From assembly GCA_963930775.1 (NCBI GenBank), contig OZ005691.1:11033000-11096999 (forward strand): a DNA stretch of 64,000 bases. Direction: 5' to 3'. Each line of letters opens with the position of its first letter. Positions within the stretch are counted from its first letter, which is position 1. Below the pieces are notes generated by a model. It saw only the letters and a program-made list of their open reading frames with translations. It was not told where the DNA came from and made no database searches. Shown here one piece after another: positions 40,117-49,641 of the stretch. Source of the stretch: Cliona cf. orientalis (Eukaryota; Porifera; Demospongiae; Clionaida; Clionaidae). The position numbers and the translations under genes were made by a program.

Positions 40117-42948
40117 CTAGTGTAAATTTCTGGAATTAAGCTCAGGGTTTGCCCTTAGATAACGCATAGAATCGCTATCTTTTTCCCACTGATCACCTTT
40201 ATATTCAATATGAAGTTCATAGTCAAAGGAAGGATGCACTCGTTTACGTACTGCATTGAATACTTGAACCCAAAAACGATGTTCATCCGTGACATCGTCA
40301 GTTTCTAGTATCAGCAGTGTGCAGTTATATGCCTTATTAGCCAATGTCCGGAGAAATTGTGTTAAACCAGCTGGAGTATAGGTATTCCACCAAATATCTA
40401 GAATTTGAATTACACATCCTTCAGAATCTGTTAGAGCAGGAGCAAGCAATTGCAACAAATGATCATCAATGTTACATCCATCGAGAAATAGTCGTGTCAG
40501 TTTACTGTACTTTAGACCTTCACAGAAAAGTGACATTGCTCTCGGATTGGCAAACAGTTTTTTACTGCCACACAAATTAAGAGACGTCAGACTTCGGCTA
40601 GAACAAAGAAGCAATACCAAGTGGTGTACAATGGGAGAAGCATGTCTGGATTCAAGATCTATATCGTTTATGCCCAGGTAGGTCAGTGAATTGGGTCTTA
40701 CAAGCCCCTCAATGATGTACTTCATTGCAAGTTTTATATCCTCAATCATAAACCCACTAACTGTCAAAGTTGATAAACCTGATTCTGACCTTAGCACTGT
40801 GCCAATTAAGTGAAGGGATTCGTTTGATAACCAAACATATGAAAGTTTCACAGATAGGTTGCGGGTTCGTATTGGTCTACAAAGCTCTTGAGAGAGAGCC
40901 TTAATTTCTCTCACTTTCAGTAGGCTGCCGGATAAGTCAAGGAAGATATGGGAATTTTCATCAATTATCTCACAGGCACGCCTTACAAAGTAGCTGATAG
41001 ATAAGCAATCAGTAGGGTACAAATCCATGTATAAGAATGGAATCTCTACACGAAGATTCTGACTATTAATACAATGACCAATGACAGAAGCCGGCATCAC
41101 ATTGACAATGTCTGGTACCACTTCTGGAGAAAAAGATATATTCTGCTGTATCAACTCTTCCTTTTGAGATTCATAAATGCAATTCATTAAACCTAAAAGA
41201 CACCTTCTTTTATCATCCATTGGATTGTATGTATCAGCTGATTGCAATTTCTCCACTACAGCATTCAAATTAAATTGATCCCGCATCACTTCGAACAGAA
41301 GGCCAACAATACGCTTTGGAACTTTCAGCTTAGTAAGACCGGCATAAAATGACAAAACAGAGCTCAGAGGGTTTTGCTTGTACACTTGCTTGAAAGTAGC
41401 AATTTGATCACTTTCTTTCAATTGCGTGATATGAAAAGCAGCTAGAAATTCCTGCAAAGATAAATGTGGAAAAGCATACAGATTTGTGGCACCAGATGCT
41501 GTAAATCTGTGATAGACATTAAGAAATCCAAACGTATCATGTGATGTTGGGTTGATTCCTTTTGACTCAAGCACAGTTTGACTAACTAAACTATCCCTGT
41601 CTACAATACACTGATATGCTAGCTGTGCTATTTTGCGGAGTGATTGATAAGTATCACTAGGAAGATCTTTCGAAAGATCATTGATACAACTAATTTGATG
41701 TGGAGTACGGGACTTCATGTGCCGAAGAAGAAAATTTCGCACCAATGGATCAAACAAGCCTGTGCGAGTGCTGGGCAAATCTTCTTGGAGAACATCAAAG
41801 AGAAAAACTAGTATTACAGCATGTAAGGGGAGATAGCACAAACTAATAAGCTCAGGCTTCATTTCTAATGCCTCCAATAACTTAACTCGCTTACTAGTTT
41901 CTTGAACAGTTGCTTCAATAAATTTGTTAAGAGATCTGAACCCCTTGACAATCACTTTCCCAGTGATACAACCAGTGAGATAAAAGAAGATTTCCAGACT
42001 GGGTCGCGAAGTAAGTAGAATACTAGCACTAGGTAACATCGATCTTTTTCCAGTACCTTGTATAAAACGGGATAAGAATGAACCCCTAATAAAAAGTTGT
42101 GGTGCTTCATCACATCCATCCAGCAAGAAACAAACTCCTTTGCCACGTGCTTGTGCAATTGCACCAGCTACAGCATCACGCCTATCCCTATCGGGATGAG
42201 GGATCAAATCAGCCAGCTTTGTAGCTGAGCGAACTTCCGCATCACAACAGGAAACATGAATGAGGAGCCTGATATCCGTAAAAAGCTTATCAGCAGCCCA
42301 TTCCTTGCAAGTATACCAACAAAGTGTCGTTTTTCCGGACCCAGCTAAGCCTTCAACTAACACTACTTTCCGTGGTGCCTTCTGATTACCAGCATTGAAA
42401 ACGGATTTTAGAGGCAGTGGCTTTAGTGAATGAATTGACGTGGGAGCATTCATCAGACTAGTCAATGAAATAGGAGCATCATAAAGATCCAAATCGACAT
42501 AACCAGCATAGCTAGTTAACAACGGCCACTGAAGTGATGAAGGATGGGGGATATCTGAGTAACAATCACACAGATAATGATGGAAACTATCAATTAAGAC
42601 TGCTTGTTCGTCATTCTTTTTTCCTATCCTGCTAACAAGAATCTTCTTCAAAGCTTCAGCTGTGCCAACTCTACCTTGTGAACAAAGGATGCAAATAAGC
42701 CTACGATACGTAGCTTTACTGCCGTTGCTCTCTTTCCACTTTCGCAGTGCTTCACGTCGCTGGAGCTTTGGGCGGTTTGGGTAGCTATCGACTATGTCCT
42801 TTTCTTCAGCCTCACTAAGATCTAGGTAAGGCGCCAGCTCTTGCCAGTTGGTAATGTGTGATGTAATGTCGGATAAGTGGGCATCGGTGACCGGGGAATC
42901 AAGAAGAGACCTCTGTACACCCTCACAAATTTCTTTGGCATTTGACAT
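40117..42948 (-). CDS. NLR receptor 3: death domain-NACHT-LRR
   Basis: A single exon of 943 residues. Death fold at about 1-100 (YLDLSEAEEKDIVDSYPN), Walker A GLAGSGKTT, Walker B GVCFLLDGCDEA, ILLTSRP, HLSLQEFLAA and C-terminal LRRs (LNLCGSKKLFANPRAMSLFC). The LRR half is closer to receptor 1 than to receptor 2. The death fold has the YPNRPKLQRREALRK and GVQRSLLDSPV variants that it shares with receptor 4 and not with 1 or 2. The patchwork suggests exchange between copies. Intact. Confidence 0.95.
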   Translation of the reverse strand: MSNAKEICEGVQRSLLDSPVTDAHLSDITSHITNWQELAPYLDLSEAEEKDIVDSYPNRPKLQRREALRKWKESNGSKATYRRLICILCSQGRVGTAEALKKILVSRIGKKNDEQAVLIDSFHHYLCDCYSDIPHPSSLQWPLLTSYAGYVDLDLYDAPISLTSLMNAPTSIHSLKPLPLKSVFNAGNQKAPRKVVLVEGLAGSGKTTLCWYTCKEWAADKLFTDIRLLIHVSCCDAEVRSATKLADLIPHPDRDRRDAVAGAIAQARGKGVCFLLDGCDEAPQLFIRGSFLSRFIQGTGKRSMLPSASILLTSRPSLEIFFYLTGCITGKVIVKGFRSLNKFIEATVQETSKRVKLLEALEMKPELISLCYLPLHAVILVFLFDVLQEDLPSTRTGLFDPLVRNFLLRHMKSRTPHQISCINDLSKDLPSDTYQSLRKIAQLAYQCIVDRDSLVSQTVLESKGINPTSHDTFGFLNVYHRFTASGATNLYAFPHLSLQEFLAAFHITQLKESDQIATFKQVYKQNPLSSVLSFYAGLTKLKVPKRIVGLLFEVMRDQFNLNAVVEKLQSADTYNPMDDKRRCLLGLMNCIYESQKEELIQQNISFSPEVVPDIVNVMPASVIGHCINSQNLRVEIPFLYMDLYPTDCLSISYFVRRACEIIDENSHIFLDLSGSLLKVREIKALSQELCRPIRTRNLSVKLSYVWLSNESLHLIGTVLRSESGLSTLTVSGFMIEDIKLAMKYIIEGLVRPNSLTYLGINDIDLESRHASPIVHHLVLLLCSSRSLTSLNLCGSKKLFANPRAMSLFCEGLKYSKLTRLFLDGCNIDDHLLQLLAPALTDSEGCVIQILDIWWNTYTPAGLTQFLRTLANKAYNCTLLILETDDVTDEHRFWVQVFNAVRKRVHPSFDYELHIEYKGDQWEKDSDSMRYLRANPELNSRNLH

Positions 42949-43377
42949 ACCTGGCGATTGATTTCAATTTCTGTCCTGCTCCTTTTAAAATGCCGAGGTA
43001 CCTATTCAGCAGTAGAATTGATAGCTATTATGGAAAATACGGCGACGATCTAGCGTAAAAACTTACCTATATACCTAGCTTAGCTTTAGCCATAAGCTTA
43101 GTCAGCAAACGATGACGCAGCAATTATTGGGTCAAAGGTTAAGATGCAACGCCTACGAGCCCCACCCACTCTGACCGGACGACGATCTTTACCAAAGCGG
43201 TGATTTATGGCCAACATGACTGCCAACACCCACACTAAAACGTGACGTTGTTTTGTAACATTGGCGCTACAATTCCCTCAGCATTGCGACAAAATTAGTA
43301 ATAATTTAGTAGGTATAAACTGAAACATAATTGATACATGGACAAGAATCCATTTCAAAATCATGATGGTTATTGTT

Positions 43378-43724
43378 TAGTCTCGCGCAGCCAGACTCTC
43401 TCTCAGGGAAAAGGGGGAGGGAGAGAGTCTGGTAAAGTGCTATACATCGAGTTGTCCCAGCGCCTCGTATGAGGCGCGACCAATCAGATTGCATCTTTAT
43501 GGCATTACATAGTTTGCGGTGGCGTATCCGACTATGAACGGACGAGATATCATTGCGCACGCGTGTTTATTCTCCGTTCACAATCGGATATGCCACCGCA
43601 AACTAAAGATGCAATCTGATTGGTCGCGCCTCGTACGAGGCGCTGGGACAACTTGATGTATAGCACTTTACCAGACTCTCTCCCTCCCCCTCCCGAGGTG
43701 TAAGAGTCTGGCTGCGCGAGACTA
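43378..43724. mobile_element. TAGTCTCG-ended foldback element with 9-base target duplication, second copy
   Basis: Arms of about 150 bases start TAGTCTCGCGCAGCCAGACTC and are mirrored by GAGTCTGGCTGCGCGAGACTA. The direct repeat GTTATTGTT lies immediately outside both ends (43369-43377 and 43725-43733). The inner arms (TTTGCGGTGGCGTATCCGA, GCATCTTTA, GCGCCTCGTA) also match closely. It shares its first 8 bases and target-site length with the element at 30148-30476 but the interior differs. Confidence 0.92.
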
Positions 43725-44159
43725 GTTATTGTTTAGTTGCAGATAAGTTATTCTGCTTAATCACAGAATAAATCAAGCTCTAATATAATGTATAATAGCT
43801 AGCTATGTACTTTATGATATTAAAGAGGATTGCACATAAAAAAATTAATGATATTATTCTGGGAGCAGATTCCTATCACTATAATAATACAAGAATCTGA
43901 TGAGAACTTGAAAGGGTTTTCAATATCATCTTATTCCTTTACATATTCATGTGGATTGTCTAATAATAGGATACTAAGGCTTTAGCTACATGTACAGGAC
44001 AGATGTAGGAATGAATTAACTTGCCGGTACCATTCTTTGATATTCATACTGGTTACATGATATATGAGCTGCAGATAGTGGGGGTTCTCCCAGGGGATCT
44101 CCCTCAAATACCATACCCAATACATGGAGTATAAAAGCACATCTGTTCCTCAACTATTG

Positions 44160-44558
44160 CATAGTTACCATGTTTTTGAAAATGGAAACCGGGACATTTG
44201 ACCACACCCACCATTTAAACCACACCCATCATTTAAACCGCACCCACTACCACTGTATAATCAATAATGATGAGACAGAACTGAACAGTGAAGAATGCAG
44301 TATAAATGTACAAGAACAAAAAGGTACCGAGTGTGGATAAGTATTGTCATGAAGTTAGTAGTCCAAGAGTTACTTTGAAGCTCTTTGGGACACTTGCACA
44401 CTAGTTGCCTTGTTGCTCTTTGACAGTAGCTCCTTTGGCAATTTGCTTTCATCTCATGTGCCACACCCCCAGTCTGGACTGCTCTACCGGGACATGACCG
44501 GGACAGGAGGCCAAATATCGGGACTGTCCCGGTCAAAACGGGACGGTTGGCAACTATG
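44160..44558. mobile_element. MITE with CATAGTTGCCAAC-type ends
   Basis: The left end CATAGTTACCATG and AACCGGGACATTTG faces CAAAACGGGACGGTTGGC and AACTATG on the right. CTATTG, with a further shared CA, flanks both ends, so the target duplication is 6-8 bases, fitting a hAT-like origin. Three CACACCCA repeats with CATTTAAAC lie near the left end. It ends about 50 bases before the TPR gene. Confidence 0.7.
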
Positions 44559-44608
44559 CTATTGCATGCATTAAAGGTAGCTATAATATAATATTCATTC
44601 AAACTAAA

Positions 44609-46034
44609 TGGCAGGGCGATTTGGTGGTGGTTTCACAGGAGGTATTCGTACTTTCTGGAGCTGTAACAAGACTGGTGCTATTCCACTTTTCTCAGCACCT
44701 AAGCAGCAATCCACGCCATTTCAACAGTCTGCTCTTTCGTGGGATTTCATACAGTATCATAGACCAACCTGCAAATGCCACAGCTGATCTCCAACAGGCA
44801 GAGCGAGTTGGAAGCGGACCCGAAAAGCTTGTTGCTCGATCACAGCTGTCTTTTATTCAAGGAAAGCAAGCTGAAGGTGTGAAAGCTTTAAAGGAAGCTA
44901 CCGATAAGTATCCCAATGATGGAATTGGTTGGTTTTGGTATGGCATGACGCTCAGCGATCATAAACAAGGACAGGATGCACTAAAACGAGCGATTGATCT
45001 GAGCTACAGTGATCGAAGCTCCCGAGTGTCATTTTCAGCTTGGACGGCAACATGCAGCCGCTGGAGACCATCAAAGAGCAATCACAGCTTATCGAACATG
45101 TCTCGAAGGAAATCCTTATCGAACTGTATGCCACATCTCGCTGGGATTTTCACTTTTCGAGACTGGGCAAACTCAGGATGCAAAGGAGTGCTTTCTAAAG
45201 GCTGTAGAACTAAATCCTGCCTTAACAGAAGCTAATCTCGGTCTAGCTAAAGTCTACAACAAAGAAGGAGATCAAATGCAAGCAAAAAAGCATTCAGATA
45301 TCTGGACTCAGTCGCAAAAAAGCCAAGATGAGCCCTCATATCAAGTGAGTGGTCGTTCAGAGCATAGTGGATCAGCAGATCGTGCAAGTGATGCTCTTGA
45401 TGCATTGATCGTGAGAGGACCAGGTGGTACACTAGCACAACATGGACAAAGTATGGTTCTTCAGACCTACCGCTTTGATCCTTTTCGTCCATCATTCGAA
45501 AACGACCCTTTAAAGCCAGACAGCAACGAGCGCAATAGCTTCATAGCTTCAACTTACCTGAAAACTACTCCTTTATCGGAAATGAAGCTGTACAGGCGAT
45601 ACGGAGGTGGCGCAGCAAAGGATGGTCGATGGTGGACCATACAGCCAACAATGGGACACACTGACCTGGCTGTACGTAAAGATTGGAATGATTTCAGTGA
45701 GGTTGGAGAGATTACAGTGCCATCAGGTATATACCTGCTTGAAGGACTCTGTAGGGAGCAGCCAGGACCCCCCTTTTCGCATACAAAGGAAAGCTTGCAG
45801 CGTCTTGAAAAAGCCAAAGCTGCAGCACCACCTGATAAAAAGCACCTTTTCGATCCCGTTTTTGATCTCGCTGATATACCAGTCGGTGGTGGATGGCAAG
45901 TTCTCATACCAAAGCCGGTTATTCAGCTTTTGATAAAAGCAAGTGAAGCAAAAAGTGAAAGGGAAAGGGATGCTCACATTAGTGAAGCAAAACAGGTTCA
46001 AGAGCAGTGCCTTCAAGACATGATTAATAGTTAA
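44609..46034 (+). pseudogene. TPR protein gene with NAD-binding-fold-like C-terminus, frame disrupted
   Basis: Two overlapping frames make one protein. Frame one (44621-45010) has TPR repeats (LLFRGISYSIIDQPANA, DGIGWFWYGMTLSDHKQG). Frame two (from about 45015 to the stop at 46032-46034) continues with TPRs (ECHFQLGRQHAAAGDHQRA, VCHISLGFSLFETGQT) and then a 200-residue domain with KLYRRYGGGAAKDGRWWTI and a terminal VGGGWQVLIPK. That pattern recalls ADP-ribosyltransferase or TNT-like NAD-dependent domains, but weakly. A one-base frame change near 45010-45020 separates the parts, and the first frame has no ATG; an ATG at 44608 is in another frame. No introns are visible, unlike most neighbours, so horizontal transfer from bacteria is possible. 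It could also be a live gene with a base error. A possible poly(A) signal AATAAA is at about 46074. Confidence 0.6.
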
Positions 46035-46369
46035 CGTTAGCTATATTATACTGTGGACAGACACATCCACTACAATAAAATTGTGCATAATACATCATAA
46101 TTATTATAATTATTAATGGTGATAGGATATTATAATACAGGATTTTATTATGCATCCCTATAAAATAATCATGATTTACAAGCTTTACGAAATGAGTTTA
46201 ATAAAGAGAAAGTCAAGTAGGACATGAACTGACATACAAAGAAAATGACAATACAAAAATCATGAATAATTAAGGTGTATGTGAATTTCATCACTATTAA
46301 TACAATGGTCATGTCATGTGTGCATTGGCTTCTAATTATTTACTGATGGGCCAAGTCAGTCAAAAAATG
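46035..46369. other. Spacer between converging genes
   Basis: The 3' ends of the TPR gene (plus) and receptor 4 (minus) face each other. AATAAA-type signals exist on both strands (near 46074 plus, 46142 minus). No other feature. Confidence 0.6.
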
Positions 46370-49159
46370 TTAGTGATGTTGAGTTCTTACAAGAAATTCT
46401 GGATTGAATATCAAGAAAAATTTCTTGCTTCTTTCTTCATCTCTTGAGCAAAGAGTATCTTTACATCCGATAACAAGATCATCCAACAATGGAAGGAAGT
46501 GTTTCCTGCGGGCATTGAATTCTTTAACTAATGAACGATGGTCATCATTCAGGACAGTATTAGTTGACAGTACAGTCAGGCCTGACCACATACACCTCCA
46601 ATTCAAAATCCTAAGAAATTCCGTTAAACCTTCAGCAGTGTAGGGATTCCAGCCAATGTCAAGAACACGTAATAAACACCCACCAACAAGAACAGTAGCT
46701 AAGTACGTCAGTGCCTCATCGTTAATTCCACAGCCGTCCAATAGCAGTCGATTGATTGTGGTATGCCTAAGTGCTGCACAGAACATTGCCACTGCTTTTG
46801 GATTTTTGAACACGTTAGCACTTCCAGCAAGATTAACCATAGTCAAGCAGTGACCACTAACTAATAGTAACACCAAATGATGTAAGACAGGTACAGCTAC
46901 ATTCAAGTCATTTATTGATATATAGTGACAACGGTGATAAGAAACAACACCCTCAATGATGTATTTAAGAGCAAGGTGCATATCATCTGTTAAAGATCCA
47001 TCAAATATCAGCCCACCAATAGCCGATCTTGAGTTGAAAATTATCTTAATTGAATGAAGGGCTTCAGTGGTTAATTGAATGCCAGAAATATTGAGGAAAA
47101 CGTTTGGTTTTTGTGCCCATTTGCGCAACTCGAAAGATAATGCTCTGATTTCTGGAGCCTCTATGAGACTATATGATAGCCTTAAATGGATAACCTCTGA
47201 ACCCAGCATCTGTGCACATGCAAGCCGAACGAAATATGCAATTGACAAACAGTCAGTGGGATAAAGAACCATGAAGGTCAAAGGAAGCTCTACATGTGAA
47301 AGATTCCTTCGAGTCGCTGAATTGGCCGAAGATAGCACTATTGTGTCTTGTAGCACGTGTCTTGGGGTAAGTGCAATGCAGCTAATCAGTGACTTTTTCT
47401 TGGTTTCATATAGGCAGTTCATAAGAGCTAAAACCTGGCGTCTAACATCGCATGCTGGATCAAATGTCCGTTGCAATTCTTGAACTACGCTAGAAAAATC
47501 AAGTTGCTTCTTTAGCACCTGAAGTAGGAATGTACAAGCCTTTTCAGACACTAATTTTGTTAGTCCAGCATAGAAAATCAAGATAGGACTAACTGGATTC
47601 TGATTATAGATCAGTTGAAAAGCTGAAAACTGATCCTGCTCACTTAGCTGTGTGATGTAGAAAGCTGCCAAGAACTCTTGCAGTGACAAGTGTGAAAATT
47701 TATAACACTTTGCAAGACCATACATAGTAACTTGCTGGTTAGACTGAAGAAAGCCAAAGGTATCGTGCAATATTGGATCGACTTCAGCCTGCTTAAGCAT
47801 ACTCTGTGTAAAGACAATATCTCTACTGATAAGAGACTGATAAGCTAATTTAGAAACTTTATACAATGCTGAATAGATATCAGCAGGGAGATCAGCAGAG
47901 AGGTCATGTATCCTAATAGCATCAATCTGGTATTCTGATCGTGCTTGCATATGCCGAATGAGAAAATTGCACACTAGGGGGTGGAATAGACCTGTGCGCG
48001 TAGTGGGCAAATTTGCTCCTAGGAAATCAAAGATATGAACGAATATCACAGCATGGAGGGGGAGATGGCACAGGCTATACAGCTCAGGTTTCATTTCCAG
48101 CGACTGAAACAACTGAGCTCTTTTCTTGCTGTCATCCGAAAAAACTCTCTTGATGTAATCATCAAGTGATTTGAACCCCTTGATAAGGATACGCCCAGTG
48201 GCGCACTTCATGAGATCAGATGGAATTCCTGGACGTGATGTCAACAAGAGAGTAGCAAAAGGAAGCATGGACCTTCTATCAGTGCCAGCTATAAACTGAA
48301 AGAAAAACGAGCTCCGGGAGAGTTGCTTCGCTTCGTCGCATGCATCAAGCAAAAAGCATACCCCCTTACCACGTGCATCAGCGATTGCCTTAGCAATGGA
48401 CCCTCTCATATCCTCACTAGGGTCAGGGATCAAATCCTCTAGTTTCCTAGCAGAATGGATGCCGATATCACTAAATGAGATGTGTATAATCAATCTCACA
48501 TCTTGAAACATATTGCCAGCAGCCCACTCTTTGCGAATATACCAGCACAATGTGGATTTTCCAACCCCTGCTATACCTTCGACAAATATAACCTTTCGCT
48601 TGGCAGTTTGATCACCAGCATCAAAGATACGTCCTATACAGAGTGGCCTAAGAGATTTATCATCCACAGTACGGCTACTCAGTAAAGGGGCATCAAATAG
48701 GTCTATTTCAACAAATTCTTGGTGTGCTAAGAATGGCCATTGTAGAAGGGAAGGATGTCTAAGGTTGGTATAGCAATCACAAAGGTATTTCCGGAAATTC
48801 TCCATCAAAGCCTGCGTATCATCTTGTGAAGTGCCTAGAGGCTGCACAAGAAGCTCTTTTAAGCTTTGTGCTGTACTTGCTCTACCCTGAGAACAGAGGA
48901 TGCAAATAAGCTTACGATACGTAGCTTTGTTGCCATTGCTCTCTTTCCACTTTCGTAGTGCTTCACGTCGCTGGAGCTTTGGGCGGTTTGGGTAGCTATC
49001 GACTATGTCCTTTTCTTCAACCTCACTAAGATCTAGGTAAGGTGCCAGTTCTTGCCAGTAGGTAATGTGTGAGGCAATATCAGATAAGTGGATATCACTG
49101 ACCGGGGAATCAAGAAGAGACCTCTGTACACCCTCACAAATTTCTTTGGCATTTGACAT
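46370..49159 (-). CDS. NLR receptor 4: death domain-NACHT-LRR, diverged body
   Basis: A single exon of 929 residues with a death fold at 1-95, Walker A GIAGVGKST, Walker B GVCFLLDACDEA, LLLTSRP, HLSLQEFLAAFYI and LRRs (VNLAGSANVFKNPKAVAMFC, RLLLDGCGINDEALTYLA). The death fold and the upstream region are almost identical to receptor 3, whereas from about residue 95 on only roughly half of residues match. The NACHT core differs at key-loop neighbours (AGVGKST instead of AGSGKTT) but keeps the catalytic Lys and Thr/Ser. It lacks an L30 copy in front, since the TPR gene and its element occupy that place. It may respond to a different ligand but feed into the same death-fold partner. Confidence 0.95.
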   Translation of the reverse strand: MSNAKEICEGVQRSLLDSPVSDIHLSDIASHITYWQELAPYLDLSEVEEKDIVDSYPNRPKLQRREALRKWKESNGNKATYRKLICILCSQGRASTAQSLKELLVQPLGTSQDDTQALMENFRKYLCDCYTNLRHPSLLQWPFLAHQEFVEIDLFDAPLLSSRTVDDKSLRPLCIGRIFDAGDQTAKRKVIFVEGIAGVGKSTLCWYIRKEWAAGNMFQDVRLIIHISFSDIGIHSARKLEDLIPDPSEDMRGSIAKAIADARGKGVCFLLDACDEAKQLSRSSFFFQFIAGTDRRSMLPFATLLLTSRPGIPSDLMKCATGRILIKGFKSLDDYIKRVFSDDSKKRAQLFQSLEMKPELYSLCHLPLHAVIFVHIFDFLGANLPTTRTGLFHPLVCNFLIRHMQARSEYQIDAIRIHDLSADLPADIYSALYKVSKLAYQSLISRDIVFTQSMLKQAEVDPILHDTFGFLQSNQQVTMYGLAKCYKFSHLSLQEFLAAFYITQLSEQDQFSAFQLIYNQNPVSPILIFYAGLTKLVSEKACTFLLQVLKKQLDFSSVVQELQRTFDPACDVRRQVLALMNCLYETKKKSLISCIALTPRHVLQDTIVLSSANSATRRNLSHVELPLTFMVLYPTDCLSIAYFVRLACAQMLGSEVIHLRLSYSLIEAPEIRALSFELRKWAQKPNVFLNISGIQLTTEALHSIKIIFNSRSAIGGLIFDGSLTDDMHLALKYIIEGVVSYHRCHYISINDLNVAVPVLHHLVLLLVSGHCLTMVNLAGSANVFKNPKAVAMFCAALRHTTINRLLLDGCGINDEALTYLATVLVGGCLLRVLDIGWNPYTAEGLTEFLRILNWRCMWSGLTVLSTNTVLNDDHRSLVKEFNARRKHFLPLLDDLVIGCKDTLCSRDEERSKKFFLIFNPEFLVRTQHH

Positions 49160-49641
49160 ACCTAGTGATTGATTTCAATTTCTATCCTGCTCCTTTTGAT
49201 AGCTAATATACGAAAGTACCTATTTAGTAGTAGAATAGGTATAAATATTATGGAAAATACCACAACATGGAGCTATGATCTAGCCTAAAACTTACCAAGC
49301 TGCACTTAGTCAGCAAACGATGACACAGCAATTACTGGGTCAAAGGTTAAGATGCAACGCGTACGAGCCCCACCCACTCCGACTGGATGACGATCTTTAC
49401 CAAAGCAATGATTTACTCTATCCTAGTATTGGGTAGGCACCCAGACTAAAACATGTCGTTTTTGTTATATTAGCACCGAAATAGCCTCAATCAGTAATAT
49501 TGATAATTAATTTAAATGTATTAAAGCAACAAATCTGATCACAGGGATTTCTATGGTACAAAATGAGAATAATTGGTATAAAGTTTGATTAAAGTGTATG
49601 AGGGGTCTGTCTTGCAATTAATCATCGAAGAATGGAATTTA
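49160..49641. other. Receptor 4 upstream region and oxidase 3' flank
   Basis: The first about 260 bases are the conserved NLR upstream blocks. The rest is AT-rich without features. Confidence 0.6.

Noticed and set aside
44261-44602. 113-codon minus-strand open frame
   Set aside because: It lies almost wholly inside the MITE at 44160-44558.
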